DNA of 61,183 nucleotides, taken from the NCBI GenBank assembly GCA_900771425.1, contig CAAGNV010000042.1:1-61183 (forward strand), written 5' to 3'. This document shows positions 43,375-53,251 of this stretch, piece by piece. The notes beneath the pieces are model-generated. The model was not told where the DNA came from, did no database searches, and was given only the letters and a program-made list of their open reading frames with translations. This DNA is from Bacteroidaceae bacterium (GTDB lineage Bacteria; Bacteroidota; Bacteroidia; Bacteroidales; Bacteroidaceae). Numbering within the stretch: the stretch's first letter is position 1; the number at the start of each line of letters is the position of its first letter. The position numbers and the translations under genes are program-made.

Positions 43375-45129
43375 ATGAATTACAAATGGAACTACGTCGC
43401 TCCGACCGAAGACGAACTGACAGCAGCGCAGCATCTGGCTGAAAGCATCAACATCAGCCCCATTCTCGCACTGATGCTCAAACGACGCGGCATCAACACC
43501 GAAGACGAAGCACGACGATTCTTCCGCCCACAACTGCACGACCTACACGACCCGTTCCTCATGACGGACATGGACCTCGCCGTTGAACGCCTCAACGAAG
43601 CAATGGGCAAGAAGGAACGCATACTCATCTACGGCGACTACGATGTCGATGGATGTACAGCAGTGGCACTCGTCTATCGTTTCCTGCAGCAATTCTATTC
43701 CAACATCGACTACTACATACCCGACCGCAACGACGAAGGGTACGGAGTATCGAAGAAAGGAATCGACTATGCAGCCGAAACCGGAGTAAAACTAATTATC
43801 ATTCTTGACTGTGGAATCAAGGCAGTTGACGAAATCGCATACGCCAAGACACTCGGCATCGACTTCATCATCTGTGACCACCACGTACCAGACCCAGTAC
43901 TGCCAGCAGCAGTAGCCATACTCAATGCCAAGCGCGCCAACGCCACATACCCCGACAAGAACCTCTCGGGATGCGGAGTCGGCTTTAAGTTCATGCAGGC
44001 ATTCGCACTCAGCAACGGAATACCATTCAGCAAACTCATACCGCTGCTCGACCTCGTAGTCATCAGCATCGCAAGCGACATCGTACCTATCGTCGGCGAA
44101 AACCGAATATTGGCATTCCACGGAATGAAGCAACTCAACAACAGTCCTTCAACCGGAGTGAAAGCCATAATCAACGTGTGTGGGCTGACAGGCAAGGACA
44201 TACACATGAGCGACATCATATTCAAGATCGGACCGCGAATCAATGCGTCGGGAAGAGTACAGAACGGCAAAGAGTCAGTGTCGCTGCTCATCGAGCACGA
44301 CGACGATGCCGCACTGCTCATGGCACAGCAGATTGACCAATACAACGAAGAGCGAAAGGAACTCGACAAGAAAATGACCGAAGAAGCCAACAAACTCGTC
44401 GAGACCATCTACGAACTCGACGACAAGGACGAGAGCAGCGCCATCGTCATATATAACGAATCATGGCACAAGGGCGTAATCGGCATCGTGGCATCACGAC
44501 TGACCGAGCTCTATTACCGCCCTGCAGTCGTACTGGCACGCAACGGCGACGAAGTAACAGGCTCGGCACGCAGCATCACTGGTTTCGACGTTTATAAGGC
44601 AATCGAACAATGTCGTGACCTGCTCAGCAATTTCGGCGGACACACATACGCCGCCGGATTATCAATGAAAGTAGAAAACATAGATGCGTTCACACAGCGT
44701 TTCACCGATTATGTCGCTGCAAACATCAACCACGAGACTACGCTCCCGACAATCGACATAGATGCCGTCATCAACTTCAAGGACATCACCAACAAGTTCC
44801 ACAACGACCTGAAACGCATGCGTCCGTTCGGTCCCGACAACCCAAAGCCGATATTCTGCACCCATCAAGTGTACGACTACGGAACGAGCAAAGTCGTAGG
44901 CCGCGAACAAGAGCACATAAAGCTCGAACTCGTCGATTCACATTCAAGCAACGTGATGAACGGCATAGCCTTCGGACAGAGTTCACAGGCACGCTACATC
45001 AAGACCAAGCAGTCGTTCGACATAGTTTATACTATCGAAGAGAATACTCACAAACGCGGCGAAGTACAACTCCAGATAGCCGACATTCGTCAGACTGAAC
45101 CACTGACGGCAACCACGACGAAGGCATAA
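43375..45129 (+). CDS. recJ: Single-stranded-DNA-specific exonuclease RecJ
   Basis: A 584-residue 5'-3' exonuclease on single-stranded DNA for recombination and mismatch repair. The DHH phosphoesterase motifs are present: motif I in LIYGDYDVDGCTA, DCGIKAVDE, then the DHH itself in IICDHHVPD. The DHHA1 domain contains FGGHTYAAGLSM. An OB-like segment near the C-terminus completes the family layout. A putative recQ lies about 90 bases downstream; RecJ and RecQ act together in end resection, so the adjacency makes functional sense. Confidence 0.96.
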   Translation: MNYKWNYVAPTEDELTAAQHLAESINISPILALMLKRRGINTEDEARRFFRPQLHDLHDPFLMTDMDLAVERLNEAMGKKERILIYGDYDVDGCTAVALVYRFLQQFYSNIDYYIPDRNDEGYGVSKKGIDYAAETGVKLIIILDCGIKAVDEIAYAKTLGIDFIICDHHVPDPVLPAAVAILNAKRANATYPDKNLSGCGVGFKFMQAFALSNGIPFSKLIPLLDLVVISIASDIVPIVGENRILAFHGMKQLNNSPSTGVKAIINVCGLTGKDIHMSDIIFKIGPRINASGRVQNGKESVSLLIEHDDDAALLMAQQIDQYNEERKELDKKMTEEANKLVETIYELDDKDESSAIVIYNESWHKGVIGIVASRLTELYYRPAVVLARNGDEVTGSARSITGFDVYKAIEQCRDLLSNFGGHTYAAGLSMKVENIDAFTQRFTDYVAANINHETTLPTIDIDAVINFKDITNKFHNDLKRMRPFGPDNPKPIFCTHQVYDYGTSKVVGREQEHIKLELVDSHSSNVMNGIAFGQSSQARYIKTKQSFDIVYTIEENTHKRGEVQLQIADIRQTEPLTATTTKA

Positions 45130-45222
45130 CGGTGAAGACATAACGACGAAGACTCGGCAAGGACAACAGGGAACGCTTCACACACAAAAAGAGTGAAGAC
45201 CAAAGGAGCATCATCACACACA

Positions 45223-47145
45223 ATGGCCACATCAACCGACATCCTCAAACAATACTGGGGCTACGATTCATTCAGAAGCATACAGGAGGACATCATCAAC
45301 AGCATACTTGCTGGCAAAGACACGTTAGGACTGATGCCTACAGGAGGCGGAAAGTCCATCTGCTTCCAGGTACCTACCCTGATGATGGACGGTATAAACA
45401 TAGTGGTCACGCCTCTCATCGCACTGATGAAAGACCAAGTGGAGCACCTGAGGATGCTGGGCATCAAGGCCGAAGCCATTTATTCGGGCATGATGCAGAG
45501 AGACATCGACCGAGCATACGACAACTGCCTGTACGGCAACTACAAGTTCCTGTACATCTCGCCAGAGCGACTGGCATCAGAGCAGTTCCGCACCAGACTC
45601 ACACAGTTCAGGCATATCTGCATGATAACTGTCGATGAAGCACACTGCGTGTCGCAATGGGGATACGACTTCCGCCCGCCCTACCTCAAGATAGCAGAAG
45701 CCCGCAAACTCATTCGCTACCAAGTCCCGATACTGGCACTCACGGCTACGGCAACGCCCACAGTAGTCGAAGACATACAACAGCGGCTCGGATTCAAGCA
45801 GAAGAACGTCTTCTCGATGAGTTTCGAACGAAAGAACCTGGTCTATGTCGTGAGAAAGACAATCGACAAGGACGAGGAGATGCTGAAAATACTACAAGGC
45901 GTACCAGGAAGCGCCATCGTCTATACACGCAGCCGCCGCCTGACAAGTACAATAGCACAACTGCTGAACAGCAAAGGCATCACAGCCGACAACTACCATG
46001 CAGGACTGACCGATGCAGAAAAAGACTTCAGGCAAGCTAACTGGACAAAAGGACGAAACCGAGTGATGGTGGCGACCAACGCATTCGGAATGGGCATTGA
46101 CAAACCAGACGTGAGGGCAGTCATACACTACAACGTGCCCGACTCACTCGAAGAATACTATCAGGAAGCAGGACGCGCAGGACGCGACGGCAATACAGCA
46201 TACGCCGTCATGCTCTTCGACAAGCACGACAACAAAGTGCTGCATCAACGCATAGCAGACACATACCCAGACAAGGACTACATCAGACTCGTGTACGAAG
46301 ACATGTGCTACTTCTTGCAGGTAGGAGTAGGCGAGGCAGAAGGACGCACGTTCGACTTCTCACTGAATAAGTTCTGTACCATATTCAGGCACTTTCCCGT
46401 CCTGGCAAACAGTGCGCTGTGCATACTCAGCAACGCAGGGTACATCAACTATCAGATGGACAACGACTTCAAGTCGAGAATCAAGATAAACCTTCGAAAA
46501 GAAGAACTCTATCTGCTCGACAACAACAACCGCGAGATGGACACGCTCGTCCGGACCATACTCCAGACATACCCAGGGCTGTTTGCCGACTTCGTGTATA
46601 TCGACGAGATGTTCCTGTCGCACAAGACGGGCATGACAGCCGACCACATCTACGACATGCTGACAGACCTCAGCCGTCGTTTTGTCATCGAATACATACC
46701 ACGGCGGACGACACCAACCATAACCTTCACAATAAGGCGAGTCGATACCGACCGCATTGCGTTGACGGACATGGTTTACGAGACACGAAAGCGTGAATAT
46801 ACAAAGCGCATAGACCACATACTGAACTATGCAAACACTGACCACATATGCCGAAGCCGGTTACTGCTGAACTACTTCGGAGAAGAGCAAAAAGAAGATT
46901 GCGGACGATGCGACGTGTGTCTGAGCCTCAAGAAACAAACCAAGGAGGACAGGGAAGCACAGAATAACGTTGCAGCACAAATCCGGGAGCAGATCATCGC
47001 CCTACTCTCAGACGGAAAGCCACACCTCGCCAGCGAAGTGAAACAAGTAAAGGGACAGATCAAGACCGTAGGCGAAGTACTTCAGACAATGATAGGCGAA
47101 GAAGAAATACTGCCCGACGGGCTTTACATAAAACTGAACAAATAA
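45223..47145 (+). CDS. recQ: ATP-dependent DNA helicase RecQ
   Basis: A 640-residue 3'-5' superfamily 2 helicase. Motifs: LGLMPTGGGKSICFQ (Walker A), VTPLIALMKDQV, VDEAHCVSQWGYDFRP (DEAH box and aromatic loop), LTATATP, and NAFGMGIDKPDVRAV ... QEAGRAGRDG. The zinc-binding RQC segment is RSRLLLNYFGEEQKEDCGRC plus DVC, followed by a winged helix. The HRDC domain is absent, so this is the shorter Bacteroidetes RecQ. The start at 45223 (MATSTDILKQYWGYDSF) fits homologues; an in-frame ATG at 45193 has AAGGAG downstream of it, against its use. Confidence 0.95.
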   Translation: MATSTDILKQYWGYDSFRSIQEDIINSILAGKDTLGLMPTGGGKSICFQVPTLMMDGINIVVTPLIALMKDQVEHLRMLGIKAEAIYSGMMQRDIDRAYDNCLYGNYKFLYISPERLASEQFRTRLTQFRHICMITVDEAHCVSQWGYDFRPPYLKIAEARKLIRYQVPILALTATATPTVVEDIQQRLGFKQKNVFSMSFERKNLVYVVRKTIDKDEEMLKILQGVPGSAIVYTRSRRLTSTIAQLLNSKGITADNYHAGLTDAEKDFRQANWTKGRNRVMVATNAFGMGIDKPDVRAVIHYNVPDSLEEYYQEAGRAGRDGNTAYAVMLFDKHDNKVLHQRIADTYPDKDYIRLVYEDMCYFLQVGVGEAEGRTFDFSLNKFCTIFRHFPVLANSALCILSNAGYINYQMDNDFKSRIKINLRKEELYLLDNNNREMDTLVRTILQTYPGLFADFVYIDEMFLSHKTGMTADHIYDMLTDLSRRFVIEYIPRRTTPTITFTIRRVDTDRIALTDMVYETRKREYTKRIDHILNYANTDHICRSRLLLNYFGEEQKEDCGRCDVCLSLKKQTKEDREAQNNVAAQIREQIIALLSDGKPHLASEVKQVKGQIKTVGEVLQTMIGEEEILPDGLYIKLNK

Positions 47146-47161
47146 CATCACTACAATAACA

Positions 47162-48061
47162 ATGGGATTTCTAAAGACACTCTTCACCGGACGTGAAGAA
47201 ACAGAAGAAGAAAAGCAGGAACACGAAGAGAAAGCACAGTTCGACGTGTTCAAGTACGACGGCATTCAAGCCCTCCGCATAGGAAAAGTGGACTACGCCA
47301 TCGCTTGTTTCGAACATGCACTCGACATTAAGGACGACGTAGAGACACAGCAATACTATGCCGACGCACTTCTGCGTAAAGGTGACATCGAAGGCGGAAC
47401 CGAAGCAATGGAAAGTCTGCTTGAGATGCAGTCAGACGACGTGCAGACAATACTGACACTTGCAGAACTCTATTATCAGCAAGAACAATACGACAAGATG
47501 GGCGAAGCATGCGCCAAGGCACTCAGCATCGACGACACACTCGCCACTCCGTATTTCATCACAGCAAAGCAGAACAAGGCATGCGGCGACCTCATCAACG
47601 CCGTAGCCAACGCCACCATTGCCATCAGCCGTCACGACGATTTCAAAGAGGCATACATGCTTCGTGCACAGGTTTTGACAGACATGCAGCAATATGCCGA
47701 AGCAGAGAATGACGTTGACCACCTGCTTGACCAAAGCAAAGAAGAAGACGAGAGCGAAGACGACGAACTTCTGTTGCTCAAGGCCGATATATGCAAGGCG
47801 CTCGGCAAAACCGACGAAGCAAAGGACTACTACCACAAAGTCATCGACATAAACCCTTACCTCACCAAGGCATACATGCAACTCGGAGACATACTTCGCA
47901 ACGAAGGAAACACCAAGGAAGCAGCCGAAATGGTTGAAGAGGGACTGAAGTACGCACCCGAAGAACTGCAAAGCATCACAGGCGAATACACCAACTTCGA
48001 GGACAAAATGCGCGAGGCATTCAACGCCATCAACCCATTCCAGTTAAGCAGCAACATATAA
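47162..48061 (+). CDS. Tetratricopeptide-repeat protein
   Basis: A 299-residue cytoplasmic protein made of tetratricopeptide repeats: AIACFEHALDIKDDVETQQY, then YADALLRKGDIEGGTEAMES, KMGEACAKALSIDDTLATPY, EAENDVDHLLDQS and KDYYHKVIDINPYLTKAYMQ. No enzymatic domain. It has a short polar N-terminus (FTGREETEEEKQEHEEKAQF). A scaffold role is likely, with partners unknown. Its stop shares one base with the DAHP synthase start (TAATG). Confidence 0.9.
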   Translation: MGFLKTLFTGREETEEEKQEHEEKAQFDVFKYDGIQALRIGKVDYAIACFEHALDIKDDVETQQYYADALLRKGDIEGGTEAMESLLEMQSDDVQTILTLAELYYQQEQYDKMGEACAKALSIDDTLATPYFITAKQNKACGDLINAVANATIAISRHDDFKEAYMLRAQVLTDMQQYAEAENDVDHLLDQSKEEDESEDDELLLLKADICKALGKTDEAKDYYHKVIDINPYLTKAYMQLGDILRNEGNTKEAAEMVEEGLKYAPEELQSITGEYTNFEDKMREAFNAINPFQLSSNI

Positions 48062-49122
48062 TGCAATTTAAGAATCTCGACATATCAAATGCAAACAGCC
48101 GACCGCTACTGATTGCAGGGCCATGCAGTGCAGAAAGCGAAGAGCAAGTGCTCTCGACAGCACGCCAGCTAAAAAGCCACGGCATCAACATTTTTCGTGC
48201 AGGAGTATGGAAGCCGCGTACTAAGCCCGGATGCTTCGAAGGACACGGTGTAAAAGCCCTTCCCTGGCTTCAGGCCGTAAAGGCAGAGACAGGCATGAAG
48301 GTTGCTACCGAAGTAGCAACTCCCGAGCATGTAGAAGCAGCACTCAAGGCAGGCATAGACATATTCTGGATTGGAGCACGTACGTCAACCAATCCATTTG
48401 CAGTTCAGGCCATAGCAGATGCGCTGAAAGGCATTGACATTCCAGTACTCATCAAGAACCCCATCAATCCCGACCTTGAGTTGTGGATTGGTGCTATAGA
48501 ACGCATCAACCGTGCCGGCATCCAGCGGTTGGGTGCCATTCATCGTGGATTCTCCAGTTATGACCATAAGATCTACCGCTATCAGCCAATGTGGCAAATA
48601 CCGATAGAACTGCGCCGCCGCATTCCCGAAATACCAGTGCTGTGCGATCCAAGCCACATGGGCGGGAAACGCGAGTTCATTGCCCCACTATGCCAGCAGG
48701 CAATGGATTTGGGCATGGACGGACTGATAGTCGAAAGCCATTGCAAACCCGACGAAGCATGGAGCGACGCATCGCAGCAAGTCACTCCCGACACACTCGC
48801 CGACATCATCCAGTCATTGGTAATCAGACACGAGACAGAATCAACGGAAAACATAGCAATCCTACGGCGACAGATTGATGATATAGACAATCAAATCATC
48901 GACATAATCGCAAAGCGGATGCGCGTCTGCCGTGAAATCGGACAATACAAGAAAGACCACGACATGACCATAGTCCATGCACAGCGCTACAGCGAAATCA
49001 TCGAGAAGCGCGAACAGCAAGGCGATATGCTCGGCGTCGATAAGGATTTCATCAGCAACATATTCGGGCTGCTCCATCAGGAGTCGGTCCGCCAACAAAT
49101 GAATATAATCAATAAACAGTAA
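48061..49122 (+). CDS. Bifunctional DAHP synthase / chorismate mutase
   Basis: A 353-residue fusion. Residues 1-255 are a type I-beta DAHP synthase (LLIAGPCSAESEEQV, FRAGVWKPRTKPGCFEG, RGFSSYDHKIYRYQPMWQIP, CDPSHMGGKREF, GLIVESHC), forming the first shikimate-pathway intermediate from PEP and erythrose 4-phosphate. Residues about 262-353 are an AroQ-type chorismate mutase (LRRQIDDIDNQIIDIIAKRM, EIGQYKKDHDMTIVH, ESVRQQ), the branch point to Phe/Tyr. Fusion lets chorismate-derived signals regulate the synthase. This fusion is common in Bacteroidetes. trpS follows, so the neighbourhood has an aromatic theme. Confidence 0.95.
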   Translation: MQFKNLDISNANSRPLLIAGPCSAESEEQVLSTARQLKSHGINIFRAGVWKPRTKPGCFEGHGVKALPWLQAVKAETGMKVATEVATPEHVEAALKAGIDIFWIGARTSTNPFAVQAIADALKGIDIPVLIKNPINPDLELWIGAIERINRAGIQRLGAIHRGFSSYDHKIYRYQPMWQIPIELRRRIPEIPVLCDPSHMGGKREFIAPLCQQAMDLGMDGLIVESHCKPDEAWSDASQQVTPDTLADIIQSLVIRHETESTENIAILRRQIDDIDNQIIDIIAKRMRVCREIGQYKKDHDMTIVHAQRYSEIIEKREQQGDMLGVDKDFISNIFGLLHQESVRQQMNIINKQ

Positions 49123-49131
49123 TAAAACACA

Positions 49132-50121
49132 ATGGAAACAGTATTAAGCGGCATACGCCCAACAGGAAACCTGCACTTAGGTAATTACTACGGAGCAGTC
49201 CGTAGCTTTGTGAAGATGCAAAACGAATACAACTGCTACTTCTTCATAGCCGACTGGCACTCACTTACAACACATCCGAAACCAGAAGACATACAGCGCT
49301 CGGCACGCACCATCCTCGCTGAATACATTGCTTGTGGCATCGACCCTGAGAAGGCAACAATATATATCCAGAGCGACGTTCACGAGACACTCGAACTCTA
49401 CCTCTACCTCAACATGAACTGCTACCTCGGCGAACTTGAGCGCGTGACCACCTTCAAGGAGAAGGCACGCAAACAGCCTGAGAACGTAAATGCAGGACTA
49501 CTCACCTACCCTACTCTCATGGCTGCCGACATCCTCCAGCACCGTGCTGCCAAGGTACCTGTAGGCAAGGACCAGGAACAAAACATGGAGATGGCACGCA
49601 AGTGTGCACGCCGATTCAATTACATCTACGGAGTCGATTTCTTCCCAGAGCCACAGAACTTCTATTTCGGTGCAGAAGCAATCAAGGTGCCAGGTCTTGA
49701 CGGTTCCGGCAAGATGGGTAAGAGCGAAGGCAACTGCATCTACCTCTTCGAAGACGAGAAGACCATTCGCAAGAAAGTGATGAAGGCAGTTACCGATTCA
49801 GGTCCGACAGAACCAAACAGCGAGAAGCCGGAAGTCATCAAGAACCTATTCACACTGATGGACATCGCTTCAGACAAAGAGACTTACAACTACTTCGACG
49901 AGAAGTGGAACGACTGTTCAATCCGTTACGGTGACATGAAGAAGCAGCTGGCCGAAGACATAGTCAAGACCATCGCACCAATCCGTGAGCGCATCATCGA
50001 GATTTCTTCTGACGAAGCCCGACTCGACAAGATAGCACGTCTTGGAGCAGAAAAAGCACGCGAGAGTGCAGCAAAGACACTCAACGAAGTCCGCAAGATT
50101 ATCGGTTTCAGAGTTTATTAA
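49132..50121 (+). CDS. trpS: Tryptophanyl-tRNA synthetase
   Basis: A 329-residue class I aminoacyl-tRNA synthetase. The HIGH-type motif is in RPTGNLHLGNYYGAVRSF and the KMSKS-type loop in LDGSGKMGKSEGNCIYL. Residues for Trp recognition lie in LNMNCYLGELERVTTFKEK. Length typical for bacterial TrpS. 9 bases after the DAHP synthase-chorismate mutase gene. Confidence 0.96.
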   Translation: METVLSGIRPTGNLHLGNYYGAVRSFVKMQNEYNCYFFIADWHSLTTHPKPEDIQRSARTILAEYIACGIDPEKATIYIQSDVHETLELYLYLNMNCYLGELERVTTFKEKARKQPENVNAGLLTYPTLMAADILQHRAAKVPVGKDQEQNMEMARKCARRFNYIYGVDFFPEPQNFYFGAEAIKVPGLDGSGKMGKSEGNCIYLFEDEKTIRKKVMKAVTDSGPTEPNSEKPEVIKNLFTLMDIASDKETYNYFDEKWNDCSIRYGDMKKQLAEDIVKTIAPIRERIIEISSDEARLDKIARLGAEKARESAAKTLNEVRKIIGFRVY

Positions 50122-50127
50122 AGCACC

Positions 50128-50165
50128 TTGATGAAGCAGTGCATACAAAGCACTGTCTTCACCAA
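50128..50165 (+). other. Stem-loop between trpS and the DedA gene
   Basis: TTGATGAAGCAGTGC pairs with GCACTGTCTTCACCAA through CAGTGC/GCACTG and TGAAG/CTTCA with two single mismatches. No U-tract follows, so it may be a processing or stability element rather than a terminator. Confidence 0.6.
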
Positions 50166-50199
50166 AGACAAATAACACATTCCACATATTATTATAATA

Positions 50200-50853
50200 A
50201 TGGAAGAACAAATAGTAGAATTATTTCGCGGAGCACTTGAAAACCTCAACTACGGATGGGTCGTGCTGCTCATGGCCATCGAGAGTTCGTTCATACCGTT
50301 TCCGTCTGAAGTGGTGATGATACCCGCAGCATACATGGCATGCGCCGACGGTCAGATGTCAATACCGATGATTATCCTTTGCGGCACAGCTGGTGCAATG
50401 CTCGGAGCATACGTCAATTACTGTCTGTCGCTGTGGTTAGGCCGACCTATCATCTATAAGTTTGCCAACAGCCGTTTCGGCCATATGTGCCTCATCGACC
50501 AACAGAAAGTAGAGAAGGCTGAACAGTATTTCGACAAGCACGGAGCCATCTCCACCCTCATCGGCCGTATGATTCCTGCCATCCGCCAACTCATCAGCAT
50601 TCCTGCCGGTCTGGCACGCATGAACTTCGGCAGTTTCTCGCTATACACATGCCTCGGAGCAGCCATATGGAATGCAATCCTCGTGGGCATCGGCGTTGCC
50701 TGCCACAAGGCAGTCGATAAGGAGACACTCATCACAACCATCTCCCACTACAGCCACATAATCGGCTATACAGCCATTGCCCTCTGCGTCCTCATCATTG
50801 CCTATCTCATCTGGCAAGGCGTGAAGCACCCCGATGGCAACAGCAAAAAGTAG
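50200..50853 (+). CDS. DedA-family membrane protein
   Basis: A 217-residue inner-membrane protein of the DedA (SNARE-associated/VTT) family; members act as lipid flippases, including undecaprenyl-phosphate carriers. Signatures: MAIESSFIPFPSEVVMIPAA with the conserved E and P, GAMLGAYVNYCLSLWLGRPI, and FLIGRMIPAIRQLISIPAGL in the form LIGRMIPAIRQLISIPAGLA with the conserved arginines. About five transmembrane segments. Which lipid is carried is unknown. Confidence 0.9.
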   Translation: MEEQIVELFRGALENLNYGWVVLLMAIESSFIPFPSEVVMIPAAYMACADGQMSIPMIILCGTAGAMLGAYVNYCLSLWLGRPIIYKFANSRFGHMCLIDQQKVEKAEQYFDKHGAISTLIGRMIPAIRQLISIPAGLARMNFGSFSLYTCLGAAIWNAILVGIGVACHKAVDKETLITTISHYSHIIGYTAIALCVLIIAYLIWQGVKHPDGNSKK

Positions 50854-50871
50854 TGTCCGGAAAATCCATAA

Positions 50872-50920
50872 GTCTCATTAGGCCTATTTGACCCATTAGT
50901 CCCATTAGTCCCATAAAAAC
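50872..50920. repeat. Degenerate CCCATTAGTCCCAT repeats
   Basis: Tandem 9-10-base units (CCATTAGTC, CCATTAGTC, CCATAA) between the DedA gene and ffh; same family as 14862-14955 and 52282-52336. Confidence 0.75.
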
Positions 50921-50945
50921 TAAAAAACTTTAACCACAAAATACA

Positions 50946-52271
50946 ATGTTTGAAAACCTAAGCGAACGACTCGAACGGTCGTTCAAGATACTCAAAGGTG
51001 AAGGCAAGATTACCGAAATAAATGTTGCCGAAACACTCAAGGACGTACGTAAGGCGCTGCTCGAAGCCGACGTCAACTACAAAGTAGCAAAGACATTTAC
51101 CGACACAGTGAAGCAGAAGGCACTCGGACAAGATGTGCTCACATCTGTCAAACCTGGTCAGTTGATGGTGAAGATTGTCCACGACGAACTTACAGAACTC
51201 ATGGGTGGACAAGCCACTGACATCAACCTCGACGCACGTCCATCCATCATACTCATGGCAGGTCTCAACGGTGCAGGTAAGACCACTATGGCCGGCAAAC
51301 TGGCATTGATGCTCAAGAAGCAGAAACACCGCCACCCACTTCTGGCAGCCTGCGATACCTTCCGTCCTGCTGCAATGGAGCAGTTGCGTGTACTGGCAGA
51401 ACAAGTCGAGGTACCAATTCACCTCGAACTCGGAGCCACCGATCCTGTACAAGTAGCTCTCAATGCCATTCAGGAAGCCAAGGCAAAAGGACTCGACACA
51501 GTCATCGTCGATACAGCCGGACGCCAGTCCATCGACGAGGAACTGATGGTCCAGATTCAGCAAATCAAGGCAGCCATCAATCCGAGCGAGACGCTCCTCG
51601 TAGTCGATGCCATGACCGGTCAGGACGCTGTCAACACAGCCAAGACCTTCAACGAACGACTCGAAATCGACGGAGTCATACTCACTAAACTCGATGGCGA
51701 CACCCGCGGTGGTGCTGCACTCTCAATCCGCACCGTAGTCGATAAGCCTATCAAGTTCGTAGGTACAGGCGAAAAGATGGAAGCCCTCGACGTGTTCCAC
51801 CCTGCACGTATGGCAGACCGCATCCTCGGCATGGGCGACATCGTCAGCCTCGTAGAGCGCGCACAACAGCAGTTCGACGAGGAAGAGGCCAAGCGTCTGC
51901 AGAAGAAGATAGCCAAAAACAAGTTCGACTACAACGATTTCTACGGTCAGATTCAGCAAGTGAAGAAGATGGGTAACATCAAGGAACTGGCATCCATGAT
52001 ACCAGGCCTCGGCAAGCAAATCAAGGACATCGACATCGACGACAATGCCTTCAAGCGCGTCGAAGCGATGATTGACTCAATGACTCCGTACGAGCGCGAA
52101 CATCCTGAGTGCATCAACATGAGTCGCAAGAACCGTATCGCACGTGGTTCTGGAAACAGCATTGACGAAGTGAACCGTATGACCAAACAGTTTGAGCAGA
52201 TGCGCAAGGCAATGCACATGATGAGCGGCAACAAGTTCACCAAACTTGCCATGCGTATGCCCCGCCACTAA
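50946..52271 (+). CDS. ffh: Signal recognition particle protein Ffh
   Basis: A 441-residue GTPase that binds signal sequences and 4.5S RNA and delivers ribosomes to the membrane with FtsY. N domain (MFENLSERLERSFKILKGEG); G domain with GLNGAGKTTMAGKLALML (P-loop), DTFRPAAMEQL, VIVDTAGRQ, LTKLDGDTRGGAAL and FVGTGEKMEALDVF. Methionine-rich M domain from about residue 300 (IPGLGKQIKDIDIDDNAFKR, KAMHMMSGNKFTKLAMRMP). The second glycine context of the P-loop is A rather than S, a mild variant. Flanked by short repeats on both sides; no 4.5S RNA gene seen nearby. Confidence 0.97.
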   Translation: MFENLSERLERSFKILKGEGKITEINVAETLKDVRKALLEADVNYKVAKTFTDTVKQKALGQDVLTSVKPGQLMVKIVHDELTELMGGQATDINLDARPSIILMAGLNGAGKTTMAGKLALMLKKQKHRHPLLAACDTFRPAAMEQLRVLAEQVEVPIHLELGATDPVQVALNAIQEAKAKGLDTVIVDTAGRQSIDEELMVQIQQIKAAINPSETLLVVDAMTGQDAVNTAKTFNERLEIDGVILTKLDGDTRGGAALSIRTVVDKPIKFVGTGEKMEALDVFHPARMADRILGMGDIVSLVERAQQQFDEEEAKRLQKKIAKNKFDYNDFYGQIQQVKKMGNIKELASMIPGLGKQIKDIDIDDNAFKRVEAMIDSMTPYEREHPECINMSRKNRIARGSGNSIDEVNRMTKQFEQMRKAMHMMSGNKFTKLAMRMPRH

Positions 52272-52281
52272 TCAAAAATAA

Positions 52282-52336
52282 GGCTTATGAGTCCTATAAG
52301 ACCTATTAGTCCTATAAAACCCATAAGCCCCACATA
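52282..52336. repeat. Degenerate TCCTATAAG-type repeats
   Basis: Repeats of TCCTAT(A/T)AG and CCCATAAG between ffh and folD, akin to 50872-50920. They sit within the folD leader. Confidence 0.72.
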
Positions 52337-52357
52337 AAAATCCCCAAACACCCCAAT

Positions 52358-53242
52358 ATGCAATTAATAGACGGAAAGGCAGTTTCGACTGCCATCAAGG
52401 AAGAGATAGCACAGGAAGTAGCCGACATCGTAGCACACGGAGGCAAGCGTCCACACCTCGCAGCCATACTCGTAGGACACGACGGCGGCAGCGAGACATA
52501 CGTCAAGAACAAGGTGCTTGCATGCGAGCAGTGCGGATTCACAAGCACGCTGATCCGTTTCGAAGAAGACGTGACCGAGCAGGAGCTCCTCAACCAAGTA
52601 GAGAAACTCAACAACGATGCCGACGTCGATGGATTCATCGTTCAGTTGCCACTGCCACGCCACATCTCCGAGCAGAAAGTCATCGAAGCCATCGACTACC
52701 GTAAGGACGTTGACGGTTTCCACCCAATCAACGTAGGACGTATGTCAATCGGGCTTCCATGCTACATCAGCGCAACCCCTAACGGCATACTACAGCTTCT
52801 TAAGTACTATAACATCGAGACCAGTGGAAAGAAGTGCGTAGTACTCGGCCGCAGCAACATCGTAGGCAAGCCAATGGCACAGTTGATGATGCAGAAACGC
52901 AACCCAGGCGATGCCACCGTCACCATCTGCCACAGCCATACCAAGAACCTGAAGGAGGAGTGCCTGCAGGCCGACATCATCATCGCAGCACTCGGACAGC
53001 CAGCATTTGTCACAGCCGACATGGTCAAGCCAGGTGCTGTCGTTATCGACGTCGGTACCACACGCGTTCCCGACGCAACACGCAAGAACGGATTCCGTCT
53101 GCAAGGCGATGTCGATTTCAAAAACGTAGCCGAGAAGTGCTCATATATAACTCCTGTTCCGGGCGGCGTAGGTCCTATGACCATCTGCTCGCTCATGAAG
53201 AACACACTCTCTGCAGGCAAAAAGGAATTCTACAAAGACTGA
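52358..53242 (+). CDS. folD: Bifunctional methylenetetrahydrofolate dehydrogenase/cyclohydrolase
   Basis: A 294-residue cytoplasmic enzyme interconverting 5,10-methylene-, methenyl- and 10-formyl-tetrahydrofolate with NADP. Signatures: LVGHDGGSETYVKNKVLACE with the catalytic YxxxK, VQLPLPRHI, KDVDGFHPINVGRM, the nucleotide loop CVVLGRSNIVGKPMAQLM, and TPVPGGVGPMTICSLM at the end. Full length and intact. Confidence 0.97.
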   Translation: MQLIDGKAVSTAIKEEIAQEVADIVAHGGKRPHLAAILVGHDGGSETYVKNKVLACEQCGFTSTLIRFEEDVTEQELLNQVEKLNNDADVDGFIVQLPLPRHISEQKVIEAIDYRKDVDGFHPINVGRMSIGLPCYISATPNGILQLLKYYNIETSGKKCVVLGRSNIVGKPMAQLMMQKRNPGDATVTICHSHTKNLKEECLQADIIIAALGQPAFVTADMVKPGAVVIDVGTTRVPDATRKNGFRLQGDVDFKNVAEKCSYITPVPGGVGPMTICSLMKNTLSAGKKEFYKD

Positions 53243-53251
53243 CCGAAGACT